From NCBI RefSeq assembly GCF_039555335.1, contig NC_092635.1, forward strand, positions 69,724,058 to 69,788,057: DNA of 64,000 nt, in the 5' to 3' direction. Shown here piece by piece: positions 26,101 through 41,100 of this stretch (position 1 is its first letter; each line of letters starts with the position of its first letter). Under the pieces are notes generated by a model. It did not search any database and had not been told where the DNA came from. It was given only the letters and a program-made list of their open reading frames with translations. This stretch comes from Amphiura filiformis. Lineage: Eukaryota > Echinodermata > Ophiuroidea > Amphilepidida > Amphiuridae. The position numbers and the translations under genes are program-made.

Positions 26101-29100
26101 AATCCGCGATGCTATAAGGCCCGCCGATTACGAGCTGATCAAAGTATAAAAGTATATAAAAGAAAGATAATATGTGACACGATCTGGTCCATGGGGGCCA
26201 AAGGAGGCATTTTTGAAAATTTAGTGAATATAATCATTACTTTCTTCAAACATTAGGCTATCATTTACTGAAAACACCAAAGGTCTAGCATACTTGGTTC
26301 TAAAGTTATGAAGCTTTGTGAGATCTATTTTCTTATGTATTTTATTGTTTTTTTAGTCCATATTTTTGCCTTTATCTCAATTTCAAATTTGAAGCCTTTG
26401 GCCCCCATCAGATTGTGTCACATATAGCTTTCTAAGACTAGTGGCACATAAGAACAAAGTTTTTCACCATAGATAGAGGTACTGGAGCAGATTGAGGGGG
26501 CACATGACAGGGTATTTTTTTGTATTTTTTTCTATTGCATTTGTCAAATCTGAGTAGGGGTATATGTCGCCCGGTGCCTCTATATATCGAGAATTTTGAA
26601 ATACTCGATATATACGATCGTTATTGGATCGCATACAGCTGTTGGCAGCTGTGTTCATTCAAATGAAATTTTACAATAATAGCTACCCTCTTTAAAGATG
26701 TCTTACATATAAGGTTAAGGGATCTGGAATGAGCGTTTTGAGCGTTTTGATTTTTTCTCCAAAAAGACCTAATTTTTTTTTTGGTGTTTTGGGGAAAAAA
26801 ATCCATATTTTCAATACGAAAGGTCAAAATTTTCAATTGATCGTCAGCTTTTCATCCCACCTACATACACTTTAAGTATAAATCATCAGATTTATAAAGT
26901 TTACTTCGAGTACTGTTAAATATCAATTTTTAATCATTTGCCATAAAATGTGTATTACATTGCTAATTTCAAAAATCAAAATTATTTGATATCAGAAGTT
27001 CTTCGTATTCAGAATGCACTTCGATATGTCTGATGTGCTCTAATGTCCCACAATAAATACTGTCCAAACGTTCATACCCCACCCCTTAAGCCGAGAGTGA
27101 AAAATTGAGTTCCTTGGAAACTCTGGATATAACCTTAACTTACCACCTTGGTTGAATAAGTGATGAGTCTTGTGTTTCTCTTAATAAATATGCTCTCACA
27201 TCTTCAACAAATAGCACATACTCTGGTATAATATCAGCAAGACATCTGAAAATGACAAAATAAAAATGCAATATCACTATAAAATAAATATAGTTACAAA
27301 TTAGAGGAAGGATGCACAAGGATACAATTTTTAAAAAGCTAAAAAGGGTCAAATTTTTTATAGTATTATAGGTTAAAAACTGTATTATTTGTTGAAAATG
27401 AAGTTGGTCAAAATAATGCATGTGTGTTGAAATATTGCAGAGCTTGTGCCTTTGATGCATTAACATCTCAGTGCAAGTGCTTTATCTTGTCAAAATTTTG
27501 GCCAAGTCTGTAGTCTGATCATTAATACCTTTATATATATCATAAAAAAGAATAGGGCACTGTTAAAGTTGAAATTTTCTCTCAATTACTTTTTTGCACA
27601 TTTCAAACTGTTTCACATATGCGTACATTCATATCAAAAGGATGCACTTGTCAGCTGCTACAATTTTGACATAATACTATAGTAGCTAGGTTATTTACCA
27701 GACATATCTCTAGTGGAGGTCACTTCAAGTTCAAATCATCCCAAAGTCACATGGTTATGATACAGAGAACATTCCTAAACCATGTGACATGGGGATGACT
27801 TGAAGTGACCTCCGCTTGAGATAAGTCTGGTATTTTATTCCTAGCTATTATGAAAAAAGAGATGCATGTAGCAGCCAACAAGTGCATTCTTTTGATTTGG
27901 ATGTACACATATTTTAAAATTTGCAATACTAAGCTTTCTTACACTAATAGAGTGCAAAAAGTTCTACTTAAATAGACTGAAAAACAAACACAGAAACTAA
28001 GGAATTTGACAATGTACCTTACAATTCCTGCTACCACCATTTTCACTTGGTCTGGTGGTTCATCCAGAGATATTATAATGTGCTCATAAACTAAGAGGAT
28101 CTTAATCTGAAACAAATAAAAAACAAACAAACATACAAATAGGTGTAATGGTCTAGGATTGGAATATTCCAGTTGAAATCCATACAACCCCTATAGGATT
28201 ACCCGAATGTGCGACTCCATTTGAATCCATACTTTTTGCACTTTGATCAAAGCTCACAGAAATATGTGACAACTCTCATTCTTTCTCAACATCGGATAAA
28301 TAAACAGCCCCTTGTTACTGAAATCCATTCAAAATGGATGAAAGAACTTGAAAAACCCTCACATTTTATCACCTAAACCAGAGCCAATGGACCACAAGGT
28401 TTTTTATGAAATCAGTGCATCCATAAGTTGTGCCGCGCATGCAGATAAGCATTGCACAGACGTAGTGTATCTGTGCATTAAAAAATTGTGTGACTACGCA
28501 ATGTGATGCATTGTCGAGTGTGTGTACACCGCTGGTTCATCAAAAATTTTCTTTCCTTTCAAATTGCGAAACAAGACTAAAATAGTGAAATAAAATCCCT
28601 AAAAAAATGCAGCTGGGGTTTACACATCAGGTTTACACAAATAACTGTACATCGTAAATATGGGTTGTATTTTCAGCCTTTTGGTATTATGAAGCCTTTT
28701 GCTAGGCCAATTTTGGTATATGGATGGGTCATTTTTTCAAATTTTACCTAAAAAATACCTGAATTTTGCCTAACAAGCCAAAACTTTCAGAATTTGTCCA
28801 AAAAAATTCAGCTGCCAAGTGGAATTTTTTTTAAAAATTTGACAGAAATTTGTGACTTTTGTGATAGTGATGGGTCCAATTTTCTTGGAAAATTGGTATA
28901 TCAATGGGTCCACTTTCATATTCACAGTGGCACATCCCTACCCAAACCAAACTTGAGTGCCCCCAGGTAATATAAACCACATACCTTGGCATCAATTTGT
29001 GTAGACTGGTCCACATCTGCCGTTTCATCAGTCACAGTGACATCATAATCGCACACAGCTTGTTCTTCATCAAATTGAGCTTGCGGTCTATCCAGATGTG

Positions 29101-32100
29101 TATACAAGGAATCCTTCACCAACAGGTCACCGCTATCATCAATGGAGTACTCTGGACTTCCATAGCATTCACGTGGCTGGTCAGCTTTAGGTGCAATGGA
29201 GAACATCAAGGTACTGTTCAGATCTTCATCACTAGCCTGGAATTCAGAAAAAAACAAAGATGGGAGTCAAATAAGTACAATTAACATAACTTGTTTTGGT
29301 TAATTGGTATTTGTCCCGGTACCGACGATGAGGGTGTGTGCACTGGCTGTCGACGTCATAATTTGACTGCGGAATAGTTTTGACGGCCATTCTTTCAAAT
29401 GAAAACCCACCCTACCCGCCCTTATTTCTATGTATATTACCTGTATGTTGAAGACACTGGTACCATGTAGTATTTATTACCAAGTGCACCCAAGTAGTCG
29501 TCAAATTGAGAAAACCCACCCTACCCGCCCTCGTTTTTATGTATATTACCTGTATGTTGAAGACACTGGTACCATGTAGTATTTATTACCAAGTGCACCC
29601 AAGTAGTCGTCAAATTGAGAAAACCCACCCTACCCGCCTCTTTTTTTATGTATATTACCTGTATGTTGAAGACACTGGTACCATGTAGTATTTATTACCA
29701 AGTGCACCCAAGTAGTCATCAAATTGAGAAAACCCACCCTACCCGCCCTCGTTTTTATGTATATTACCTGTATGTTGAAGACACTGGTACCATGTAGTAT
29801 TTATTACCAAGTGCACCCAAGTAGTCGTCAAATTGAGAAAACCCACCCTACCCGCCCTCGTTTCCATGTATATTACCTGTATGTTGAAGACACTGGTACC
29901 ATGTAGTATTTATTACCAAGTGCACCCAAGTAGTCGTCAAATTGAGAAAACCCACCCTACCCGCCCTCGTTTCCATGTATATTACCTGTATGTTGAAGAC
30001 ACTGGTACCATGTAGTATTTATTACCAAGTGCACCCAAGTAGTCATCAAATTGAGAAAACCCACCCTACCCGCCCTCGTTTCCATGTATATTACCTGTAT
30101 GTTGAAGACACTGGTACCATACTGGGCATCGTCAGCTATTCCTATGTAGTATTTATTTCCAAGTGCACCCAAGTAGTCATCAAATTGAAACTCTGGTACC
30201 TCATCATTCACATCACCTACTACAACCTCAAGTATAGCTTGGTTTGATTGGATGGCTACTGCTCAAAAAAGAAAACAAAAGAGAAAGTAAGTTTTTCATA
30301 GATATTCTGCACAAAATAATTTGCTAAACTGTTTGCAATGCATAGATATTTGTCAACACAGGAGCACACCACATTGAACATTTAAATATGTATCTGTGTG
30401 CCTACATAATAAAAGTATTAAATGCTGTGGAGCAACTTTTAGATGGCGTTTGATCGCAACCCTAAGCCATAATTACTTAATCCTCACTCTAACCATTATC
30501 CAACTGTAATTCTTATCTCATGAGATGGTAGAACTTCAGATATTCGCCCTTTGCATAGATCCGCCATCTTGCTACCAAAAGGAGGTTCTCCTTGCAAACG
30601 CAAAAAGTGCATTTTTGTTTCTCACGCTTTTCTAGCAACGCTAGAAAAGGCTTTTGCAAAGTGTAGGCTTACATGGCATTTAAAACACACATTTGACAGG
30701 CGTACATAAGTGACACATACTTTGCGGGGAGAACCTTAATTTTGAGATGACCGTGCAATCGGCGAATTATGATTTCTGACACTAGTGTTAATTTAAATGT
30801 GTGCACCAGCGAATTAAACCAAAATCATTCAAATGTGACTGATTTCAATTGAGGTAACTGGTATTTGATTTAACATTCTATTACTTCCCTGTCCATTATT
30901 AACAATTTTATTACTCTTACGACCCATTATTCAAAATACTGTCATGTGAGAACCCATTATTCTGCAATGGGTCAAGCGCCGTAATTCATTCTACGCACAG
31001 CATTACGCTTGGTTACACATGCAATATTTCCGCAATACACGCTGTCACTTACGCGTACGCACTCCACCTTGAAGTAAACAACTTAAAATATTTGTGCCAA
31101 AAAATAATATTTTCTCTTTAAATTGCACTATTTTCTGGTAATAGAATAGAAATAAGGGTGCAGCATTATCCTTTACACACAAATAATGTGTCCTCGGCAG
31201 TAAAAATATTTAAATAATGGGTTCGGCTGCACCTCACCCATTATTTATGTTTTTACATTATTTGGGTGTAAAGGATAATGCATTACCCTTTATTTCTTAA
31301 TTCATAACCTCATGAATATATATGATGCATGTGATCCAATCATATTTTATTATTTGTAAACATGTGACCACAAATGGAGGTCATTAACCCTAACCCAACC
31401 CTTGGTTTTTTGCTATCAGAAGGGAAAGAAGAAACAAAAAAGGAGAGCAGATGAACAAAGAAGTCACTTAATACCCCCCGAATTTTGAGCCTCAACCCCT
31501 CGCATGTCACACAGATCACCAACCTGTACCCATGGGTGTTACACTGGCCTGGCCAGTGATTCCCTGGGTATATATAACTTAGGCTGATTGCATCATGTCA
31601 TCACATGGACTGGACTAATTCCAATCAGCCGTCTACACTACGCATGTACTGTGTATGCTTCGTAGTGACGACTGATTATCTTACAGCCAATATCATGACG
31701 GACTTCTGAAAACTATTCAATGCGACTTCAGTTGTGCGCCCAGAGCGCAACTGACTAGTGGCGCTCGTGATACCGCTGGCCGCTGTGACAAGATCGCGCT
31801 CTGAACTTCTAAAAACAACAAACTCGGTCAAAAGGTCAATTTGGACACAACTGCGCATGCTCTATGCCACAGGAATCCTGTTGCAAAATCCATCACTTTT
31901 TTTCCACATAGTTTTCGCAGTCGTCAATCCAGACGGTTGACGACTGAGGGCAGCAGTCTAGACTGGATGCATACGCAACGCTTTTCATAATGAGGTTCAG
32001 TCATGTTAGGGTTAATCAATGCTTACCTTCAGTGCCAGGTTCAGGTTCTCCAACAGAACATCCAAGTTTAGCACTAGAAAATGCTTGAATCATCACTGCA

Positions 32101-35100
32101 TATCCATCTGTATCCTCACGATCAAGTGCTCTATTTGTGCAGAGTTGAGGATCATTGCCAAGACACCGCAGTCTAAAGTTACCTGTAAAGTAAGAAATTT
32201 TAAAATAAAATTACTTGAATCAAATCAAATCATCAAGCTGCAAGCAGTTAACTAGACTTCTCCATAGTCCACTTGCCCATTTATATGCATACTCTTAAAA
32301 CTTAATTTGTGCACAATTGATAGATTTTCACATCTGATCTTTTTAGTCACCGTACTCCCTCTGTTTGTTTGCTTCCCAAGTGGTCTACTTACATTCGATT
32401 ACGGTTTAACACGGTTGTCTATGGATGAGATTGTCGGATTTCTGGCCTACTAATATTGGCCATGATGTAAATATGCATCTTTAAATGGATCTGGCTTGTG
32501 ATTGGTCGCCCAGATCTCGTTATGGTTTAAATCCTCCAGGATATGGCATTACCATTGATAACTACATTCTTAGTCAGTGGGAGTGGTCTAGTTCGTAGAC
32601 ACATTTCTGATTGGACAATCGCATGATTTCGGGTGCCGTCTATCAGGCGGTAGACGACCCCAACGTCATCATGCGTCTTGATAATGCGTAACACGTGTGT
32701 AGAGGTGCGCGTATGTATCGCGCTGGATGCATGAGACTAGTGCGGAATACGCGAACGCGCTTAGCAGTACTGCGCAACAGAATACATGAAGTTGTAAACA
32801 AGTTTCGTACATTTTATAAAGAGGGTCGTTTTTACGTCGGTAACTTAGTTTTTGCTTTAAAAATTGTTTACAGTTATTAAAATAATATTTAACTGACTAA
32901 GAATGAGAATAACGATAGGAATTTTATTTTGCCTATCCTCTACCTATGATAGGCGACAGGCAGGTCCAATATTTTTATCGTAGTGGATACGGCTGCGCCG
33001 CATCCACTACTCAAAATATTGGACCTGCCTGTCAAATCTATCACACGGTAGAGGATAGGCAAAATAAAATTTCTATCGTTATTCTCTAATTGTACACAAC
33101 TATGTGGCACTTTGTGTACTAGGTGCGTGAGCACGTCTTGTACGTACAGGCTTTGTGAGTGCGCTTAAATTGGATTGATAAACAAGTATGATTAACAGTG
33201 TGTGTTAGGGACTAAGTCCCCGGTCAAAGTCCTGTTAAAAATGCAATGTTCATAGTCGATTTTTAACTCGGGTTTTCGCGATTATTAAACTGATAGATTC
33301 TAAAATCAGAAATGTTCAGTATTGAAGCGCCATTATAATATGTTGCATTCAATAAGCCTACGTATACTTTAATGTTACTATCACTAATATAATTATGTAG
33401 GCTTAAACCTTTTCATAACCATTTACTAGTATTTTGATGTAATAATATCAGTATAATTTCGAGTTCAACTGAATGCGTCCATAATGATTAAATAACATAT
33501 TTTTATTTATCAAAAATCGAATATGGCATAGTCTAGCAGTTGACGTAATTGAAGACAACTTTATTGCTATGTCACTAGTAGCAATTGTGAAAACAATTTT
33601 TAAATTGCATGCTGGGACTGCTGGTATGAAGTAAGAATGGAAGAGGGTAGGATCTTAAAAATAGTGCTAAATGTGCACAAAGAGGGGGCACCACAATGTG
33701 TTGGGTTTACTGTGGTTCCTTCCCATTGTTTGAGGTACATAGGATATTTTGCAACAAATATGGACTACCCAGAGCAAAATGCACACATGATAAACTATTG
33801 TTCCCTTTATTACTGTTAGTATAATTAATTCTTGGACGCAGTTGTTCAGCTGCTTGCATTAAGTTGCGTCACATACATACTTCACAGAAGCTCAGACATG
33901 CTTCTTATACAACATTGTGTCATGTGGTTGGTTACAGCCATATTATAACATTTGCTGAGGAGAACGCCCCTAATTTATTCTGTTTTTTACACGATTGTAA
34001 TGTACTTTAGTCAATAAAGAAACTCTGCAAATATCAAGACTTTAGGTGCTGTAGTTTTGTCAAAATCCGAGATTTTGAATAAAACGATGGAACCGGCTAT
34101 TTTATTATTAAGGTGGAAATATTAGTCGAACATGTATGCACAGTACGTACACGACGTGCGGGATACATATACACACACACCCCGAGGGTCGTACCGTATT
34201 ACAACTGCGGGAGTAACATGCATGGGTGCTAGTAGTAAATTCCAATTTTCTATGCTTTACCTCACTTGTTCGGCTCAAAATGAAAAGGGGACATATCTGA
34301 CAGTAAAAGCTAACATTTTATGGAAAATAAATACTAATCTATTTTTACAGAAATGTTATAATATGGCTTTAATTACACAGATTAGTCATGTGTGTATAAC
34401 TGCCTCATACACTTGCAGAATGTACAGGTTGCATTCTAATGCACATATTCTGTCTGAGAAATATTCATACAACTTAAAAGTTTAGATGTAGCTTTTAAGT
34501 TTGTTTGTACAGTGCCTTGATCTCTTTGGATAAGGTGCTTCAAAAATGCTGTCCAATAATAATAATACAGTCAGTACGATTTGAATACCGTATTTCGTCG
34601 AATAAACGCCCCCGGGGGCGTTACATTTTCCCAAGGGGGGGCGTTTATTAGAGGTCATTTTTAGCATGAAAATTCACGTTAAAATCATTAGGTAAGCTTA
34701 AAAGTCACGCTAAAATGACGAACTATGACCTTTTGACACTGACTTTTGGTTCACTTCCGGGTTCGGATGCAGATTTTCGCCATTTATTGCTGCTACTCGC
34801 GACCATGTGAGCAACTTGGTAAGCTTACTACACAAGATAGCATGGAAATATCGGAATTTTTGAAACATCTTGGTTGAAAAAAAAGTGGTGGGGGGCGTTT
34901 ATTTGAGGGGGGTGACTATTTGACGAAATACGGTATGTTTGAACTATTTCATGTACCTGTGCTACTGACGATCTCATATAACACCCCAAGAGTGGTATTG
35001 AACAGAGGAAGCTTAATGTAAGCACAGGCTTCAGGGTCACCTTCAATAAGCTCTAACCTGTAGTAATCAGAAAGAAACCAAATTGAAAAGTTAATAATAG

Positions 35101-38100
35101 ATGTACAACAATAAAATTGGCCGGATTCGAACCAGCGACCTTCGTAATACTAGCACAATGCTCCAACCAACTGAGCCACAGAGGCACTCTGAAGAAGAAT
35201 GGAAGATATAAATCTATAGGTATTAGGTTCAAATGTGGCTCAGTTGGTTAGAGCGTCATGCTAGTATTACAGTCTTACATACCGTACCAGATGCACCGGT
35301 TTTTTTAACGTTTATGTGCGCTGGCTGCTCTAGGGAAAAATTAAAATTTGTTCATCCTTTCAACCCAGAGAACTAAGTATAATAACTTTCAACAACAATA
35401 AAAAATTAATAAAGTGCCAATATACGAAAAGTTAATGTTCAAAGGTACATAAGAAATTAAATTGATAGGCTTGTTGAAACAGTTGGCATTTTAGCAGCTT
35501 CCTGAAAATACCAACAGTCTGAGCATTTCTAATATGGACGGGAAGTTTGTTCCATTCTTATGGTCCAAAGCATGAGAAAGATCTGGCTGTGAATGACACA
35601 CTATGGGTTCTGAGTTTAAGAAACTGAGGAGATGATAAGCATATCAATGACTGTGTGTCCACTTGTGCTGCCACATGAATGATTATATCTAGAGAGCTCT
35701 GGCTCAACGGCACAAAGACGTAAGTGCATCAGCCACCACAGTGCATTCCTATAATAGAGCTGCTTCAGGGTTTGACAGTTCCCAGCAATTACATTTCATG
35801 ATCTGAGCTTTAGAAGTGGTAGAAATAGGATTCTAACAAAATGTCCAGCGTTATTCTGTTATAGTTTATATGACATCATAAATTGCAATTGTTTATGAAT
35901 TCATACACTCCTATATCAAAGCAGCCAATCAGAAAAGTGGTTAGAAAAATACTGAAACATGCATTGATTGTGATATTGTGCACTCCAGCGTATTTTACGT
36001 TGCAGTGTTTCACAGCGTGTTCGCGTTGGATTGATTCATTTTTCGGGCGGGTTGATACATTTATATTTGTTACTATTTTCTAACATTTTGAGTGATACGT
36101 TTTAAAAACAGAAAAATAACATGTTTTTTCTGCTTCTTGTGTATGAAATAGGTTAATGAACTTGTATTACTTGTTGCTCGAGAAATTGGACAAAATAATG
36201 CACTTGCGCTGATGTGTCTAATGCACTCTCCCCTTCAGGGCTATTACTCCTACTATTATTCCTAATAGTTATTTGGGTATTTTTAAAAATTCAACATTTT
36301 GAGTTCCTGGTGGTGCCATGCCACTCCCTGTATTTGAGTATTGTTCAGAAGTACCACATAAGCAGGTGGTCACAAAGGCAGGCGAGACTTGTGGTTCAAG
36401 AATGGCCTTTTTCCTGTCACAAATAGTGAACCATTTTGACAATTTCACATTGTGTGTTTATCGTAACATAGTGGTAACTACCCCCTCTATTGATTGAAAG
36501 GCCGGCAATACTTCAGATTAAGTCAATGGTCTATGGATTGTGCAGGGAAAAAAGTTCATTTTGCCATTTGCGAGGGCAGCCAAGCAATTCTGCTATGACC
36601 TGCTAGGGCACCAAGGCTAAATACATCTAAAGTTACACATTTTGAGGGGCACCAAAGCAAAGGCTTGGGCACCCAAGGCAATTGCCTTTGGCACCTGGTT
36701 ATTTTTTCCTGATTGTGTGCAGCCCTAGGTACAATATGTGACCATCCCGCACAACTGAGCCCTGAAGTCGCCGCTCATCATTTTTGAGATATTCAACCAA
36801 AATATTCTGTTTGAAATTAGCTTTAAAATGATGTATATCATGTCTATAGTACTTGACATTTAAGTAGTGAAAAATCAACAAAACAGTCCATAAATCCTTT
36901 TTTTCCTATTGTTTATTGTTAAGTTCATGGAGCATATCTCAATAGTGGCACTGGAGACATCAGGGCTCAGTTGTGGTGGATGGTCACATATTAACAATTG
37001 CAAAAACTAACATTCAATCTTTTATCAGGAAGACAAGGACATCCAGTTTAATAAAAATGGTTCATCAATAATTTCAACAAAACTTAGTCTCAGCAAGCAC
37101 AAAGATATTTTAAACATTATAAACATGTTATAAACATATTTTAGTTTGGTCAAAACATTTTAATAACATTTTAATGTTGGGCTAATGAAGGCCGTGAAAT
37201 TTTTTATATGTAAAAAAACTATTTCAATAGCATTATGTGTTTGCTGGGGTTTCATTACCAAAGTTTTTTTTCAATATCTTTATGTCAATTTGTATTTAGT
37301 TATATGAAATATGCATATGGTCACAAAAGCTGTGTAGACTTAGCTAACATACCTCATGTCAAAAAATGATATATCCACAGCTCATGATGATGTCCAAATA
37401 AGTACAACAAAATGGCAGGAATGGTGGTAATGATGAAGATGATACTGAATGATGATATGTAAAACAAAAGTATGAAAGTTGTAGCTGATATTAAACAAAT
37501 ATTCAAAGAGGTGCATAACATGATTATATTCAAGAACAATGGTATTGGGCAAAAACAGATAAGGTGCATAATATTATATTTATAATATAGTCTGACTAAT
37601 GTAACAATGCTGCATTTTTACTCAAAATTAATAATTGCATAAAGATTCTTGATTGTCTCACAAAGTGGCCTCTCAAGTTAAAATGCAGTATTCATATTCC
37701 TTTTTACAGATTTTGTTGATTTTTAATGTCATTTGCAAATTTTGCGATTTATGCATGATTATGTATATGACATTACTCCTACTGTGCTGTAATTTTGTTC
37801 TGTCAACAGAACATAACTTGAAGTTTGAAACTCACCCTCCCTCTGTGTAAGATTCAGGTTGAATTTTGCTCCGGGGGGGGGGGGGGTATGAAATTCAAAT
37901 GGAGCTGCCTAATGTGCTAATTCAATTTAAAATTCATACTCACTCTGTGGAAGATATTTCCCAAATTTTCCACAGGGGTAGTGTGGATTTCAAATGGAAT
38001 AGCCCATTATATACTTATGTCTCACCTTTGGCTTCTATCCTCTGGTTTGAAGTAGGGATCTTTCAGGTTGCCTACAATAACTTGAACAAGTGCATCATCC

Positions 38101-41100
38101 TCATTACTAGGTGAACCTTTATCAAAGGCTTGTACATTGATCTGCCAATATAAAGATATAGTAAAGCCATCTTAATTAAATCCTGAGTATCAAAGCTGCC
38201 AGGTGCGTTATTAAAATTGTGCGTGTAGTCCTCTTTGAAAATAAGAAATTCAGGTGTTTTTTTTTGTCTTTTTTTAAACAAAGAGGCGAAATTTAAACTC
38301 AAAATTTCTATTTGATTTCAAGTTTTCAACAAGTTTTTAAATTTTCAATACAAAGAAGAATTATTTTATAGCAGTGACTTTATTTGTCTACTATTTTAAC
38401 AACAGACATTGCATACTTTCTGCACAAAATGCTTATCCCAAAGCCTGTACTGACACATTAAAAAAATAAATAAATAAATAAGTTAAAAAAATGCATTCCG
38501 CATTAGGTTTTCAATTTCTCACAAGCTTTGAGACTCAGGATTTAATTAAGGTGGCCTAAATAATTATAAAGATATAGTATTACCATTAGGTCAACTAGAA
38601 AAAATGTATTGTCTCAGGATATTGCATGCTTATCAGAACTCAAATTTGCTTGGCAGTGCTTCAAATCAATGCCCATAAGCATTAATTTTGTCACTGAAGT
38701 CAGAAAGAGAGATTCAGTCCTGACTTCAACATCAACCCTTCCAGTTATCTGTAGTTGATGTGCAAGTCTGAATTCTTATAAAGAGTCACAAAATGTGGAT
38801 CAGTGTAACATTCAAATCTAAAAAGTGAAAATTGATGAGGGCCTGTACATTTCAAACCCAAAACCCATGTGGCCCTTGAAGATTTTGACTTATTTCAAGC
38901 ACTGATTATATAACAACTTTTTCAACAGTGGCATAGATTTCTTTTTGACATTTGGGGGGATGGGGTTGGAAAACAATTCTTGAAGTATAGTAAATCCAGC
39001 ACCTTTTGGCGACCAAATAAGTATATCGTATATACCATATTGAAGCTAAAATGATCAAATATGGTGCAAAAGTGGAATATATTCGCGCAAAGTGCGAAAA
39101 AATTGGCACTTTTGGGGCTAAAATGGCCAAATATGAGGTAAATTTGGTCAGAAACCCACATACAGGCGTCAACATTGGGGGAATGATTGTATGGACCATC
39201 CCCCTGGCAAAATATTGGGGGGGGGGATTTATCCCCTCATCCCCCGGGATCTACGCCTATGATTTTCAATCATATTAAAATACCCCCATAGAAACCCTTT
39301 AAACAACCAAGTTTTCCCATCTCATTTTAGGGTCCCGGTCAAGTTAGCTCAATTGGTATAGTACTAGATTCCAGTACAACAATAAAAATTTGAGTCTCCT
39401 ACAGTGTCATCATAAAACCAATCTCCTGGGGAAAATGAGGTAGCCATGAAATTATTCTTGACAAAAAAAAAAAAAGCCAAATTGTCCTGGTTTACCCATA
39501 TACCGTAAAACCTCGTCTACAAGCATATATAGTGTTTTTGATGAAAACTAAATTAATACGATACATGCGTAAATTTGCCAATACAATAGATTGGTCTTAC
39601 AATAATACTTGCTTGTATATGCTTGGATCTTTAATTTATTTGCTCAAACTCCATAATGGTGCCTGGATTAATTTAGCTTTCATCAGAAACACTCTATATG
39701 CTTGTAGACGAGGTTTTACGGTAAAACTCTGGAAGGTGATTCTGGCTGTGATGGTTAATGTAGATGTAGGCTAATTAGGATACTGCACCATAGAGATGTG
39801 TTCCTGACTGATGCTAAAGACTATATGGTGTGTTTTGGGTCAATGTGGTCAGCAACTTTCTATAAGTTCTTTGACTAGGCATGTCTTAGAGAATTGCAAG
39901 CTACATTGCCAATGTGGTCAGTCGTACGTAATTGCCTCATATATATCTGTGTTTTTTTCTGTGTCAATACATACCAAATATTCACTTGGTTCTTCTGGGA
40001 ACTCCACCTTTCTTGTGTGTATATCTCCTGTGTTTTTATCAATTCTGAAGTATTCAAAGATGATTTCATTTTCCTGGTTATCATCAAACAGGTAGAATAC
40101 ATCTCCATTCATATCCTGAATAAGACAAAATTAATATACAATTTGTTACAAAATAATCAAATTCTTTTAATTTGTTAATGTTTAAATCAAAATATTGTGT
40201 TTCGGGGTAAGTTTAGGTTAGGATTATTAATGTTAGCATTTGACTTCCAGTTCTTCAAAACCTCCATTTCCACAAATTCCTGATAAATCCATAACATATT
40301 TTGCTCCAAAGCAAGTCGCACTACTCTATAAGAGCATTGAGAATATTGTTTCAGATCCAATTATTTTTGGAATGGATTTCTGGCTGCACAATAAGCAACT
40401 TAATTCCTGATTTTTAGTTTTATTGTTTTGTTTAAAATCAGACCCTCTGTTTATTCCAAACTAATTCCTTAAGTTCACTACAACAAATCAGATCCTTCAG
40501 AACATATGTTATAAAACTTTTGCACCACACATCCCTCATTCCCCCAGGCATTATGTCATGTTGAGTGCACACATAGTGTAACTTCAAATAAAGCAATCCT
40601 GAAACTATTTTGTTCAATTTACGATTCTCAACATACTCAAAGTTCAACAACTCTTCCTATACCTTTGTACAGGAGCCAAACATTAATCTGTGATGAATTC
40701 TCACTCTTCCAGTCACGCGTGACGCAAACGCAAGTTAACGGAAGCGTGCATATGCGTTACGTGTGAGCGAATAAAATTTGTCATGCCTGGAACTTGGTTT
40801 ACATGTTGGAGAGATAGCGGCTAAACATTGCCGTTTTATTTTGTAGTTTCATTGCTCAGTGATATCAACAGAGAAATCACCAATCTTCTTGTAGGCTTAA
40901 GGTTGAATGACTATCTGACATTCCTCATGAAATAATCATGTGAATTAGACGCCCTTTAACTTGTTTTCATTGTTGAAAGGGATTCAATCATGTTTCACCA
41001 TTGTTCATCACTGTTTAACAAAGCTGCCCTCGCGAAGTAAACCATGCAGATGGTGCAGACGCATCATTGTTAAATGGTGATGAACAACAGTGAAACATGA

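Noticed and set aside
29506-30247. Plus-strand repeated 60-codon frames (MRKPTLPALVFMYITCM type)
   Set aside because: Shadows of the 109-bp array on the wrong strand.
34132-34485. 117-codon plus-strand frame
   Set aside because: It overlaps TTAA MITE family A and shows no domain or matching splice structure.
35119-35187. Functional tRNA-Thr gene
   Set aside because: The acceptor stem does not close; the 3' side runs into unrelated sequence.
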